Assembly (NCBI GenBank): GCA_903926465.1
Contig: CAIYJE010000055.1
Location: 32,361-96,360, forward strand
DNA: 64,000 nt
Origin: an uncultured Planctomycetales bacterium
GTDB taxonomy: Bacteria; Planctomycetota; Planctomycetia; Isosphaerales; Isosphaeraceae
Direction: 5' to 3'
Shown: positions 35,330 through 44,146 of the stretch, piece by piece
How positions within the stretch are numbered: the first letter of the stretch is position 1
Layout of the letters: each line of letters opens with the position of its first letter
Notes under the pieces: generated by a model
What the model was told of the DNA's origin: nothing
The model's input: the letters and a program-made list of their open reading frames with translations, nothing else
The model's database searches: none
Position numbers and translations under genes: made by a program

Positions 35330-38320
35330 TCAGGGCTTTGGTTGACCGGGAGCCGGGGTAGCCGCGGGCCTGGCCGGCTTCTCTGCCATGGGCTTGCCGG
35401 TTTTCATGTCGATGAGCAGGCGAGTGAGCGTGGGGGAAGACGCAACCAGCTTGCCGTCGAGATAGACATCGAGTCCCTGGCGACCGTCTGTATGGGTGTC
35501 GGCGTTATCGTTGGGGGCGTCCCAAACCACGGTGATGTCGTGCCCATGGTAGCGCTGGCCGTCGAGCGTGAAATACGACAGGGCTTCGGGTGGAAGCAGG
35601 GGGTCGATCTCCAGAACTTCGTCGGCTCGCGGCACCAGTCCAACCAGATCGGGGATCAGCAGATCCAGCCAGGTTGAATCGTTGGTATCGCGTTCGGGGG
35701 TCTTCCAGGCTCCAGTTTCGCCGTGATAAAGCACGCCGGTGTAAGGCAGGCTTGGATCTTGGTTCCGGAACTGCGCTTTGGTGTAAGACTGAAACAGTTC
35801 CCAGAGCTTGGCGTTTGTGAGTGGTGACGCTTTTTCCCGGTCCTGGTCCCCCAGGCTCCGATCTGCTCGAAGTGTGCGGGCCATGGCGGTGAGCACGAGG
35901 CTATTGGCGTGCGGCCAGGTTGGGCCATTCGCACTGGGTCCGGCTGGAACGGGTGCCATGCCGGCTGGTGGACCATCTTGGGAGTAGGCGGGCGATTGTC
36001 TGGAGAGGGAGGCCACGGGCCAGGTGGTCCAGAACTGCGCGGGATCAAGAATCGAGGCCCAGGCTTTACCGTAGCCTTCGCCCGGCTTGAACATCTCGAA
36101 GTAAAACGGCGTGATGCCTGTAACGTCTTTGGCGTCGGCTTGCGTATTGTCTTCGGCCTTCAGGCTGTGGAAGAACCCGTTCTCAGCATTCCACATTGCT
36201 CCAGCCACGGCCTTGCGAATCTTATCGGCCAGCGCATCAAACTCTTTCGCCTTCTCGGCTTCTCCAACCGCCCGGTAGATCCGGGCCACCGCCTGGGCGT
36301 TGCCAAAGTTGTAGCTGGTCAGGTCAACCCGCTCGACGGCAACGGGCGTGCTGGCTTGCGGATTGGTTGATGCAAAGAGCGAAGGATCGAATGCCAGTCC
36401 GGTGGTCGGCTGGTGGTTAAGCGAGAGCAGGCCATCGTCGTCGGGATCGCTGGCTTTTTGCACACCCCGGACGTTGTCCGCGAGCTTGTCTGCCAGTGCG
36501 CTGAGCAAGGTCTTGTCTGGGTGCACCAGGTGCCCATCCCAGGCACTGGCTGTAATCCAGTCTGCCTGGGTCACCTTACCTGGGCCCGCAACGGTGACCT
36601 GGGCTGGATACGTGTGGTCGGGCGACTGGTTGCTGGTCCAGGTCTGAATGGGGCCGGTCCAGTACCGTGGATTTGCGAGCCATCGAGATTCACGGACCTG
36701 ATGCGCGGCCCCGGAACTGTTCACGCTGGCAAACCATTGACTGCTCCAGCGGCCCTGGGTCTGGGTGGGGAAGGTCAGGGCCCCAAGCTGAGGATCGAGG
36801 CTATTTTTCTGGAGCAGGTAGCCACGATGGTAGTACATCTTGCGGAGCAGAGGGTCACTGCAATCAAAGTTGGCCAGGTTGGCGTTGTACCAGGCCTGAG
36901 TGGCGGCCACCTGTTCGGGCAACACGTTGCGGGTGTCTTGCCGTTCCACGGCAATCGTGCCCAGCTTGGCCGATTTGGCTTCGAGCACACGCGTGAAGGT
37001 CGACGGCAGGTTTAGCACCCGGTCGAGAGCCGTGGGTTCCTCGGGCCGCTTGATCTCCACGGCCGCCTTGAAAATCCAGGTTTCACCGGGTCCGATGTTG
37101 TAGCGGAACCCAAGCGTCTGGCGTAGGAAGCTGGCGTTGTCTTCGCGACCGCGTGCTACGGCCACCGTGAACCGGCGACTTTCGGTGACGTCGAGCGGCC
37201 TGGGTGGTTCGCTGGTAACTCCGAACCGGAGCCGCGAGGTAACGTCGAATCCCTGGAGTCGGTTGGGGGCCTCGGCTTCAATGACCCAGGGGCCAAACGG
37301 TGCGCTGGCAGCCGCACCGGTGGGCCGGTTCGTGAGAATTCGCCCTTGGTACTGGCCTTCCCAGTCCACAACCGGGGTGACTTCAATCACCTGAGCCGTG
37401 CTGGTTGGGTTTTGGACCCGGAGTTCGACGACCAGACTATCGTCGGGTGTGATGTATTTGTCGCCGGAGATGGTCAACGGGATGGCGGCGGGCCCCGATC
37501 GAGCGGCATCGGGATCGGCGTCGAGCGGCTCGATACCGTAGATCCCGGTGGCAAAATCGGGATCGGCGTGGCTGAAGACCACGCGAAACTTGGTCAGTCC
37601 GATCGGACCAAAAAGCGCAGTATTTTCACCAACCGCTGGTGTCTCTGGGGCCAAACTGGTGAGCCGAACGGCTTTCCAGCCGTCTCCTTCCGGTACCTGA
37701 ACCTCAAAGCGGGCAGGAGGGCGACAGCCGCGTGGTTCGGCATCTGCAGAAAACCAGAGCTTGAGCCCCTTGAGCGAACGGGGGGCTGCGAGGTTGACCT
37801 CGTACCAGTCGGTGCGGCTACCGCTTCCCGTAGCAGACCACTGCTTCTCGGGAGTGAACGGCTTGCTGAGTGGGTTCTCTGGCCGGTCTTTCCTCGCTGT
37901 GAAAGAGGCCGATGCCGCGAACAGTCTTTCCGCGCCTTCGAGGTGAACGTGGCTCGGAAAGGAGGTGGCGCGGGCAGGAACCAAGGTGCTAATTGCATCG
38001 CGAACTTCAAGGTCGATAGGCCCGAGGTTCGAAAGCGAAACCCAGTGGACGTCTGAGGGAAAGCCCCAAGATTGGGGGCTTGTCGCCCAGAGTCGTTTAC
38101 CGACCGGGCCAAACGGTAGATCGGAACCGTAAGGTCGGGTCAGAAGTTCATCAATGACCACGGGCGAATCATTAAAGACACGCTTGGGTGATCGGGTTTC
38201 CTGAGACCACACTGAGTTTGAGATTAAGAAACCCAGCAAAGCCAAACCGCAAAAACAGAGCCATGAGCCAAAGTGTAAAAAGATAAACTTTGACTCAAAA
38301 CGCTCATGCCGGAACCACAT
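35330..38320 (-). CDS. Large secreted (alpha/alpha)6-barrel glycoside hydrolase-like protein
   Basis: A 996-residue exported protein. A signal segment (FCGLALLGFLISNSVWS) is followed by a discoidin/F5-8C-like region (DWYEVNLAAPRSLKGLKLWF) and a beta-sandwich. The C-terminal half looks like an MGH1/GH63-type (alpha/alpha)6 barrel: FDCSDPLLRKMYYHRGYLL, QADWITASAWDGHLVHPDK, SYNFGNAQAVARIYRAVG, TPFYFEMFKPG, NGPTWPHANSLVLTAM and DTNDSTWLDLLIPDLVGL. I read it as a trehalase/glucosidase-clan hydrolase acting on extracellular glycans, but the acid/base pair cannot be fixed without alignment. The start at 38320 fits the signal peptide and has GAGGA upstream. Pro-rich C-terminus. Confidence 0.75.
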   Translation of the reverse strand: MWFRHERFESKFIFLHFGSWLCFCGLALLGFLISNSVWSQETRSPKRVFNDSPVVIDELLTRPYGSDLPFGPVGKRLWATSPQSWGFPSDVHWVSLSNLGPIDLEVRDAISTLVPARATSFPSHVHLEGAERLFAASASFTARKDRPENPLSKPFTPEKQWSATGSGSRTDWYEVNLAAPRSLKGLKLWFSADAEPRGCRPPARFEVQVPEGDGWKAVRLTSLAPETPAVGENTALFGPIGLTKFRVVFSHADPDFATGIYGIEPLDADPDAARSGPAAIPLTISGDKYITPDDSLVVELRVQNPTSTAQVIEVTPVVDWEGQYQGRILTNRPTGAAASAPFGPWVIEAEAPNRLQGFDVTSRLRFGVTSEPPRPLDVTESRRFTVAVARGREDNASFLRQTLGFRYNIGPGETWIFKAAVEIKRPEEPTALDRVLNLPSTFTRVLEAKSAKLGTIAVERQDTRNVLPEQVAATQAWYNANLANFDCSDPLLRKMYYHRGYLLQKNSLDPQLGALTFPTQTQGRWSSQWFASVNSSGAAHQVRESRWLANPRYWTGPIQTWTSNQSPDHTYPAQVTVAGPGKVTQADWITASAWDGHLVHPDKTLLSALADKLADNVRGVQKASDPDDDGLLSLNHQPTTGLAFDPSLFASTNPQASTPVAVERVDLTSYNFGNAQAVARIYRAVGEAEKAKEFDALADKIRKAVAGAMWNAENGFFHSLKAEDNTQADAKDVTGITPFYFEMFKPGEGYGKAWASILDPAQFWTTWPVASLSRQSPAYSQDGPPAGMAPVPAGPSANGPTWPHANSLVLTAMARTLRADRSLGDQDREKASPLTNAKLWELFQSYTKAQFRNQDPSLPYTGVLYHGETGAWKTPERDTNDSTWLDLLIPDLVGLVPRADEVLEIDPLLPPEALSYFTLDGQRYHGHDITVVWDAPNDNADTHTDGRQGLDVYLDGKLVASSPTLTRLLIDMKTGKPMAEKPARPAATPAPGQPKP

Positions 38321-38539
38321 GGGGAAGTCCTCAGTGCGAGCGCACCCCGGTCGTGTGAACCTGAAGTGGTTCCGGCTAGCGGTTCCTGAGAGCGCAATCA
38401 TCCTACAAAATCGAGATCAGATCACTGGGAGGGCAATTGCCCGCTCGGAAAGCCCGATCGATTCAACCGGTCTCGTTCGTGTGACCTCATGAGAATGGGT
38501 CAACGACGAACAAGACCGTGAAGGAGCTTGCACTTCGAG

Positions 38540-38629
38540 TTATTTCTTGCGGTGGCGAATCTTGCTGCGCATTCGGCGTTTTTTACGACCTACCTTGCGT
38601 CGACCTTTCCCGCGGCGGCGACTGGCCAT
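38540..38629 (-). CDS. 29-residue highly basic protein, candidate small ribosomal or nucleic-acid-binding protein
   Basis: The protein begins MASRRRGKGRRKVG and ends KIRHRKK, with 18 Arg/Lys among 29 residues and no acidic residue. ATG 38629 has GGGAG seven bases upstream, a proper ribosome site, and the frame closes with TAA. Composition, size and the RKKRRMRSKIRHRKK stretch recall tiny ribosomal proteins such as bTHX or the bS22/COX24-type peptides, though I cannot assign it to either. It is a single gene just upstream of the large glycosidase-like gene and in the same direction. An alternative is a chance frame, but composition and the ribosome site argue against that. Confidence 0.7.
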   Translation of the reverse strand: MASRRRGKGRRKVGRKKRRMRSKIRHRKK

Positions 38630-38940
38630 GATTGCTCCCGAAGAGACTCGTAGTGAAATAGAAGACTGAACGAAACTTGATCAATCCGAAGGCTTTGGCG
38701 GCGAGCCAAATCGCACAAGCGGAAAAGATCGACATTTTAACGACATCGGTCGTTCTGGGCAAGATGCTTGATACGGAGTTTCCGGCTTGGGGGCATCTCC
38801 GAGGTTTTGCAAGACGATTGGCCCAGCTGCTGTTCGGCTTCCTGAAAGTGCAAATCCAGAGGAAGGCCTGGTGTGGAGGCAGGGGAAATAGGCAAGGATT
38901 TCCTGGCTGCCCCTGTCTCGAATTCCGGCAGGGTCTCTGG
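38630..38940. other. Intergenic region, no gene seen
   Basis: About 310 bases upstream of the small basic gene. The overlapping frames on both strands (38677-39048 plus, 38583-38987 minus) lack family features and run into the repeat at 38941. The promoter of the basic-protein gene is expected near 38640-38700. Confidence 0.35.
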
Positions 38941-39138
38941 AGCGGTTCACGTTTGGGTTGCACACGAAAGGATTTGCTGAGTGTCACGCCTCAGTGTCTT
39001 GATCTTCGTTCGATGTGGGACAGCCGCCCTCGGCTGTCATCTTCGTAACGGCCCAGAAATTCAGAGACAGCCGAGGGCGGCTATCCTACATTCGGAAAAG
39101 GAACACCAGGAAAGGCGCTCACTGTAAGTGTGCAACGC
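38941..39138. repeat. MITE-like element with two GACAGCCG palindromes
   Basis: Left end AGCGGTTCACGTTTGGGTTGC followed by ACAC; right end GTGTGCAACGC, the inverted complement of GTTGCACAC. Inside are GGGACAGCCGCCCTCGGCTGTC (39018-39038) and AGACAGCCGAGGGCGGCTATC (39065-39085), each palindromic and each the inverse of the other, followed by CTACA. It is the fullest copy of this family in the window. The flank 39139-39478 has no gene. Confidence 0.7.
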
Positions 39139-39478
39139 AAATAAGAGGGTGTTGAGGGGAGCAAAGCCAGGAATATGGGCGACCTGGATTCATGGCCAAC
39201 TCCCTGACGGTCCGTTCCGGTTGCTTGCAACTGCCCCTGGGTAACGTGGCACAGGAATGTTCAGGCTCAAAGGGTAGAGCGGTGGCTGGGTGCCGAAAGT
39301 CGGGGTAGGTGAAGAGGCCGCCCCAAACGGGTCTGGTGCTGGGCCTGAACGGCACGTGTTTGAGGGGTACTTGAGGACGCGCAGCAGGTATTTGTTATTC
39401 ACCTTGCCCAGATTTGCCGATCTGGCTAAGTTGGCCACGAACTAATGGGTAGGTCGTAGGGGCGGAGGGTGAACCGCG

Positions 39479-40522
39479 ATGGTGGGAATTGGTCTTGTCG
39501 GCATTGGTTTCATGGGCATGACCCACTACCTTGCCCTCCAGCGCATCCCAGGTGCCCGGGTAACAGCCCTCTGTTCGTCCAACAAAGCCAGGCTTGCCGG
39601 CGATTGGACGGGCATTCAGGGGAACTTTGGGCCTCGCGGCACGCACATGGATCTGTCATCCCATGGGCGTTTTGAGAATTTCGAGGATTTGCTGGCAGAC
39701 TCAAGCGTGGACCTGGTTGATCTTTGCGTGCCCAATGATGCGCATGCAACTTTGGCCGTGCGGGCGCTTGAGGCCGGTAAGCATGTTCTTGTTGAGAAAC
39801 CCATTTCTTTGACGCTGGCCGATGCCGACCGAATGCTGGCCGCGGCCCAGGCGAGCGGCCGGATGTTGATGGTGGCCCACGTCTTGCAGTTCTTTCCTGA
39901 ATTCGCGTTTCTGCTAGAAGCCGTCAAGTCTGGGCAGTACGGTAAACTTCAGGCGGCCCACTTTACCCGGGTGATCTCCAGGCCAGACTGGTCGTCGGCC
40001 ATTGGTGATGCTGGGCGTAACGGTGGCCCGGCCATCGACCTCCACATTCACGACACACACTTCGTGGGCCTGCTGTGCGGTGTTCCCCAGGCGGTGCACT
40101 CGCGAGGGACTCTGGAAGGGGACACGGTCAATTACCTGACCACCCAGTACCTCTATGAGGGCCACCAGGCCCCGGCGGTCTCGGCCGTTTCTGGTGCCCT
40201 GGTGATGAAAAGTCGCCCATTCGCTCACGGATTTGAAGCCTATCTGGAAGGGGCCACCATTAGCCTGGGGATTGCGGATCCGCCAGGAACCGGCCCTGTA
40301 AGCCCTCTGGTGGTTTATGCTCCAGACGGCCCGGCGCACCCCCAGTTAGGGTCTGGTGACCCGCTGGATGCGTTTACCAACGAACTTGAGGCGGCCGTGA
40401 ACGCGGTGGCCACCGGCAAGGAATACCCAGGCCTCTCAGGCGAGCTGGCTCGCCAGGCCCTGGCGATGAGTTTGGCGGAAGTTGAAAGCGTTCGAACCGG
40501 CTTGCCGGTTCGTCTGACCTGA
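39479..40522 (+). CDS. Gfo/Idh/MocA family oxidoreductase
   Basis: A 347-residue NAD(P)-binding dehydrogenase. The Rossmann start is IGLVGIGFMGMTHYLALQRI, then DLVDLCVPNDAHATLAVRAL and KHVLVEKPISLTLADADRM, where Lys of EKP is the conserved catalytic residue. The C-terminal domain has GGPAIDLHIHDTHFVGLLCG, the DxxxHDxD-like metal-free motif common in this family. It is cytoplasmic. The sugar or inositol substrate is not indicated by its neighbours: lpxA follows 142 bases on, on the same strand. Since many planctomycetes place such a gene near envelope synthesis genes, a nucleotide-sugar role is possible but unproven. ATG 39479 with GGAGGG upstream. Confidence 0.9.
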   Translation: MVGIGLVGIGFMGMTHYLALQRIPGARVTALCSSNKARLAGDWTGIQGNFGPRGTHMDLSSHGRFENFEDLLADSSVDLVDLCVPNDAHATLAVRALEAGKHVLVEKPISLTLADADRMLAAAQASGRMLMVAHVLQFFPEFAFLLEAVKSGQYGKLQAAHFTRVISRPDWSSAIGDAGRNGGPAIDLHIHDTHFVGLLCGVPQAVHSRGTLEGDTVNYLTTQYLYEGHQAPAVSAVSGALVMKSRPFAHGFEAYLEGATISLGIADPPGTGPVSPLVVYAPDGPAHPQLGSGDPLDAFTNELEAAVNAVATGKEYPGLSGELARQALAMSLAEVESVRTGLPVRLT

Positions 40523-40664
40523 TACGGCCGCGATCTCTCAGTGTGTTTGTGTGCAGTTTTCGGTGTCACGTTTACAAGTTTCTTCAAGCGACGACTGCTC
40601 AGGACCGATTCTGACGAGGAGGACAGGAGGTCCTCCAGGATGCCGCTCAGGAGGAGGACGATTC

Positions 40665-41492
40665 ATGGCACTCGCCGTTTCGGATTCGGTCCACACAACA
40701 GCCGTCATTGGTCCGGACGTGGAACTCGCGCCCGATGTTGTGGTTGGACCGTACAGTGTGATTGAGGGGCCGGTTCGTGTTGGCCCTGGTTGCGTTATCG
40801 AGAGCCATGCGTGCCTGAACGGGCCGCTGGTCATGGGACGCGATAATTTTGTGGGGCACGGGGCTGTGCTGGGGAAATGTCCTCAGTCTCGGTCATACCG
40901 TGGTGAACCCACCCGATTGATCATCGGGAACGGAAATACTTTCCGGGAGTACGTCACAATTCACCGTGGCACGGTGGAAGGTGGCGGAGAAACGGTGCTC
41001 GGTGACCGGAACCTGCTCATGATCAGTTCCCATGTGGGACATGATGCGCGGGTGGGCAACGGTTGTACCCTGGTGAACTGTGCGCTGGTGGCAGGGCACG
41101 TGATCTTGGGTGACAACTGCATTCTTTCGGGGCACTCTGCTGTCCAGCAACGCTGCCGAGTTGGTCGGCTGGCGATGATTGGCGGCATGGGGGCATCGAC
41201 CAAGGATGTTCCGCCTTATGTCCTTCAGCAGGGTTACAACTGCGTGACCGGCCTGAATATGGTTGGCATGCGGCGGGCGGGATTCTCGCCCGAAGCCATC
41301 GATGCCATGCGGCAGGCCTACCGAATCCTGTACAAGGAAGGTCGGCCTCAGCACCAGGCACTCGAACTGATTGACACGGACTTTGGGCACCTGGCCGAAG
41401 TTCGTGAGTTTGTCACATTCATCCGGACGTCCGTGGTGGGAATTAACCCCAGCCGCGAGATCAATCGGTCGAATTGGACAAACGTAGACTAA
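40665..41492 (+). CDS. lpxA: Acyl-ACP--UDP-N-acetylglucosamine O-acyltransferase (LpxA)
   Basis: A 275-residue left-handed beta-helix acyltransferase that adds a 3-hydroxyacyl chain to UDP-GlcNAc, the first step of lipid A synthesis. Hexapeptide repeats run through the first two thirds (IGPDVELAPDVVVGPYSVI onward). The catalytic His pair appears as HVGHDARVGN, and ASTKDVPPYVLQQGYN, GLNMVGMRRAGFSPEAI and the C-terminal helical domain match LpxA rather than LpxD. ATG 40665 has AGGAGGAGG upstream; the frame further upstream is not coding. It indicates a lipid-A-bearing outer membrane. lpxC, lpxD and lpxB are not in the window. Confidence 0.94.
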   Translation: MALAVSDSVHTTAVIGPDVELAPDVVVGPYSVIEGPVRVGPGCVIESHACLNGPLVMGRDNFVGHGAVLGKCPQSRSYRGEPTRLIIGNGNTFREYVTIHRGTVEGGGETVLGDRNLLMISSHVGHDARVGNGCTLVNCALVAGHVILGDNCILSGHSAVQQRCRVGRLAMIGGMGASTKDVPPYVLQQGYNCVTGLNMVGMRRAGFSPEAIDAMRQAYRILYKEGRPQHQALELIDTDFGHLAEVREFVTFIRTSVVGINPSREINRSNWTNVD

Positions 41493-41536
41493 TTGTGGCT
41501 GTTTTGTGGGGCCCGCAGTACCGCTTGCTTGATTGT

Positions 41537-41558
41537 TCCTCCACGGCTTGGTGGAGGA
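41537..41558. terminator. Possible terminator hairpin after lpxA
   Basis: An 8-bp perfect stem (TCCTCCAC/GTGGAGGA) with a 6-base loop lies between the lpxA stop and the convergent small membrane gene. No T-run follows in either direction, so termination is uncertain. Confidence 0.35.
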
Positions 41559-41580
41559 TCAGTTAAGGCTCTGTTGCAGG

Positions 41581-41868
41581 TCATGGTTGGCCTGAGTCGC
41601 TGGCCTGGGGATCATGCTTGGTTTCAGACTGAAGCATCCCCTCAACCTGCTGGCGTTCCAGCGAATCTCGGACCTTCTCGAATTCGAGGGGATCCAGTTC
41701 CCCTTCCCGATAAGCGTTTTCCAGATCCTCCAGAACGTCGGATTCCGTTGCGTCTGGAGATCTGAGGTTTTGTCGGGCCTGGTAAATCAGCCACGCCCCC
41801 ACGCAGATCACTGCCAGGGGCAGTGTCACACCTGCCAGGATCGACAGTATTTTTGAGAGATCCATCAC
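41581..41868 (-). CDS. Small membrane protein with SHOCT-like C-terminus
   Basis: A 95-residue protein with one N-terminal transmembrane helix (ILSILAGVTLPLAVICVGAWLIY) followed by a charged cytoplasmic part. The segment LEDLENAYREGELDPLEFEKVRDSLER has the SHOCT-like short helical pattern (Y-x-x-G-x-x-x-x-x-E-F-x-x-x), a feature often found at C-termini of small membrane proteins. A start at 41865 would remove one Met. Convergent with lpxA and divergent from the Gly/Met-rich protein at 42026. Function unknown. Confidence 0.72.
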   Translation of the reverse strand: MMDLSKILSILAGVTLPLAVICVGAWLIYQARQNLRSPDATESDVLEDLENAYREGELDPLEFEKVRDSLERQQVEGMLQSETKHDPQASDSGQP

Positions 41869-42025
41869 GGTTTCTCTGTGGTGTTGACTTGCTCGCCAAC
41901 AATTTCGGATTCGATTTGCTCGGGGCTGGACGAGTCCGATACTATGGGATGTAGAAACCTATTGGAAACGGCCGCGTTTGTGCGGGGCCATTTTTCAACA
42001 GGTTGTCCCCAGGAGGACGCTGACC

Positions 42026-42562
42026 ATGAAGCGCTGGATTTTGACTCTGGCTGTCCTCTGTCTTGGTGGGATGGCAACGTCTCCCGCTCAGGCTCAGTTT
42101 GCGGATCCGTTTTTTCAGTATTACAGCTACTTTTTGCCGCAGCAAGCCGCTCTCGCTTCTGTTCCTAAGCAGGAAGATAACCTGCGAATCATGGGAATGC
42201 AGCGTCAGATGACGGCCCAGACCAATCGCGATGTTCTGGGTGATTTGAGTATGGGTGGGTATGACCCGCTCAGTCCCTTTGGTGGTCCCGGTGGCCCCCC
42301 CAATGCAAACAAGTCACGGCTTCCGAAGGTTGCGGCAACTGGCCCGATCTCAACCCACGTGAACGGGGCTGGACCTCAGGGTTATTACAACCGCACCAAC
42401 ACCCACTTCCCTGGCCGGCGGATTGGCCAGATGAAGAGTACTGGTGGTGGTGGTGGTCAATTCAGTGCCACAGGGGTCCATAGCCGCAAAGGCGGCATGG
42501 GTGGCATGGGCGGCATGGGTGGCATGATGGGTGGTATGGGAGGCATGGGCGGCTTCGGTTGA
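42026..42562 (+). CDS. Secreted protein with Gly/Met-rich repeat tail
   Basis: A 178-residue exported protein with a clear signal peptide (MKRWILTLAVLCLGGMATSPAQAQ). The mature N-terminus is aromatic (FADPFFQYYSYFLP). The middle (FGGPGGPPNANKSRLPKVAATGP, then YYNRTNTHFPGRRIGQMKS) is low-complexity, and the C-terminus is a run of GGM units (MGGMGGMGGMMGGMGG). Similar short Gly/Met- or Gly/Pro-rich secreted proteins are common in planctomycetes but have no assigned function; a surface-adhesion or metal-binding role for the Met-rich tail is only a guess. ATG 42026 has CCAGGAGGA upstream. A terminator follows 60 bases after the stop codon. Confidence 0.75.
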   Translation: MKRWILTLAVLCLGGMATSPAQAQFADPFFQYYSYFLPQQAALASVPKQEDNLRIMGMQRQMTAQTNRDVLGDLSMGGYDPLSPFGGPGGPPNANKSRLPKVAATGPISTHVNGAGPQGYYNRTNTHFPGRRIGQMKSTGGGGGQFSATGVHSRKGGMGGMGGMGGMMGGMGGMGGFG

Positions 42563-42622
42563 TCTTGGCCTCCGTTTGTGCTCAAAGTCGATGAGGCTGA
42601 TCCACCGTCCTGACAAATCACG

Positions 42623-42659
42623 AAAACCTCGTGTCGCTTCGGCGATTCGAGGTTTTTTT
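42623..42659 (+). terminator. Terminator of the Gly/Met-rich protein gene
   Basis: A 9-bp stem (AAAACCTCG/CGAGGTTTT) with a 16-base loop followed by three more T residues. Confidence 0.8.
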
Positions 42660-42855
42660 GTCGGGTTTGGTTCCGCGGTGGAGTATGGCCTGAATCATGG
42701 TGGGGCTGTTGCTGATCCGTGTGGGAACTAGCACCATTGGTCAAACCATGCTTGGCAGATGGACTGCTGAGCATGCCTGAGCCCATTGTGCCTCGGGTGC
42801 CAACAGGATCGGTCTGCGGGCAGATTGCCAAGTTGGGTGGGAGGTTTGGAAAGTC

Positions 42856-44010
42856 GTGACACAAGAATCCGAGTCCTTTGATCTTCGATGGATGCGCCTG
42901 GCGGTGGCAGAAGCGTATCGCGGTCAGGGGCGGGTGGAGCCCAACCCGATGGTGGGTGCGGTTGTGGTTCAAGGCGGGCAGGCGGTGGGGGTTGGTTATC
43001 ACGGCTATTTTGGTGGTCCACATGCCGAGGTCGTTGCCTTGGCCCAAGCTGGCGAGCGGGCTCGCAATGGCACGCTTTATGTGACGTTGGAACCGTGTTG
43101 CCACCATGGGAAAACTCCACCATGCACGGATGCAATTTTGGCGGCTGGAATTTCCAGGGTTGTGATGGCGCAGCGGGACCCGTTTCCGAAGGTTGCCGGA
43201 GGTGGGCTGGCGGTTCTGGTCCGGTCGGGGGTGACGGTTGAGGAAGGGCTTGAGGCCGAGTTGGTGCATCGGCTGAATGCTCCGTACCTCAAACGTCAGC
43301 TCACGGCCCGCCCCTATGTGATTGGGAAATGGGCGATGACCCTGGACGGCAAGATTGCCACGGCCTCTGGCCATAGCCAGTGGATTAGCAATGAACGTTC
43401 ACGAGCGCTGGTGCATGAACTCAGGGGCCGGATGGATGTGATTGCCGTTGGCATTGAAACCGCCCTGGCCGACGACCCACGCTTGACGGCCCGCCCTTCA
43501 GGCCCTCGCGCGGCAATTCGCTTGGTGCTAGACTCGCGGGCTCGCCTGCCGCTGGATTCTGTCCTGGTTCGCTCGGCGCAGGCAATTCCCGTGTGTGTGG
43601 CGGTCACCGGGCGAGCGCCCGAACAGCGGGTGGCTGCGCTCAGAGGGTCCGGCTGTGAGGTTTTGAGCTTCGACACCGATGATCGCGTTCCAATCGGTTC
43701 GCTTCTGGACCGGCTGGGTGAACGGTCGGCAACCAACCTTCTGATCGAGGGGGGCGGCCGGCTTGCGGGCGCGTTCTTGGATGCCGGAGAGCTGGACGAA
43801 GTCTGGACCTTCATTGGCCCCTGCCTGGAGGGAGGAACTCAGGGAGCCGGACCTGTGATGGGCCGCGGCGTTCAGCAAATGCACCAGGCTGCTCGGCTGC
43901 GGGATCAAGAGGTCATGACCTTGGATACCGACGTCTTGATTCGTGGAACCCTGAAACAGCCCTGGCAAGATTTGCGGCCGGTACCAGAGAACCGGTTGTG
44001 GAACGCTTGA
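42856..44010 (+). CDS. ribD: Bifunctional riboflavin biosynthesis deaminase/reductase RibD
   Basis: A 384-residue bifunctional enzyme acting on the pyrimidine intermediate of riboflavin synthesis. The N-terminal zinc deaminase has PHAEVVAL and LEPCCHHGKTPPCTDAI, which supply the His and two Cys ligands and the catalytic Glu. The C-terminal NADPH reductase begins RPYVIGKWAMTLDGKIAT and includes WISNERSRALVHELRGRMDVIAVG and LLIEGGGRLAGAFL. The GTG at 42856 is the only start that gives the full N-terminal helix, with GGGAGG upstream. No FMN riboswitch was recognised in the 200-base leader. It is followed by rex, 136 bases on. ribA/B/E/H are not in the window. Confidence 0.93.
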   Translation: MTQESESFDLRWMRLAVAEAYRGQGRVEPNPMVGAVVVQGGQAVGVGYHGYFGGPHAEVVALAQAGERARNGTLYVTLEPCCHHGKTPPCTDAILAAGISRVVMAQRDPFPKVAGGGLAVLVRSGVTVEEGLEAELVHRLNAPYLKRQLTARPYVIGKWAMTLDGKIATASGHSQWISNERSRALVHELRGRMDVIAVGIETALADDPRLTARPSGPRAAIRLVLDSRARLPLDSVLVRSAQAIPVCVAVTGRAPEQRVAALRGSGCEVLSFDTDDRVPIGSLLDRLGERSATNLLIEGGGRLAGAFLDAGELDEVWTFIGPCLEGGTQGAGPVMGRGVQQMHQAARLRDQEVMTLDTDVLIRGTLKQPWQDLRPVPENRLWNA

Positions 44011-44146
44011 TTATTCTGCACCAATCCGGCTAAATTCGGCAGGGCTAATGCTTTGCCTGGCTGATCCCCAGGATCAGATCTGGCCCAGGCCAGGTCCTCT
44101 TGGCTGGCCGTTTGGTTGTTCGTTCAGGTTCCACGGAGCCCGTCTG

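Noticed and set aside
42660..42855. Possible FMN riboswitch before ribD
   Set aside because: The conserved RFN-element blocks are absent.
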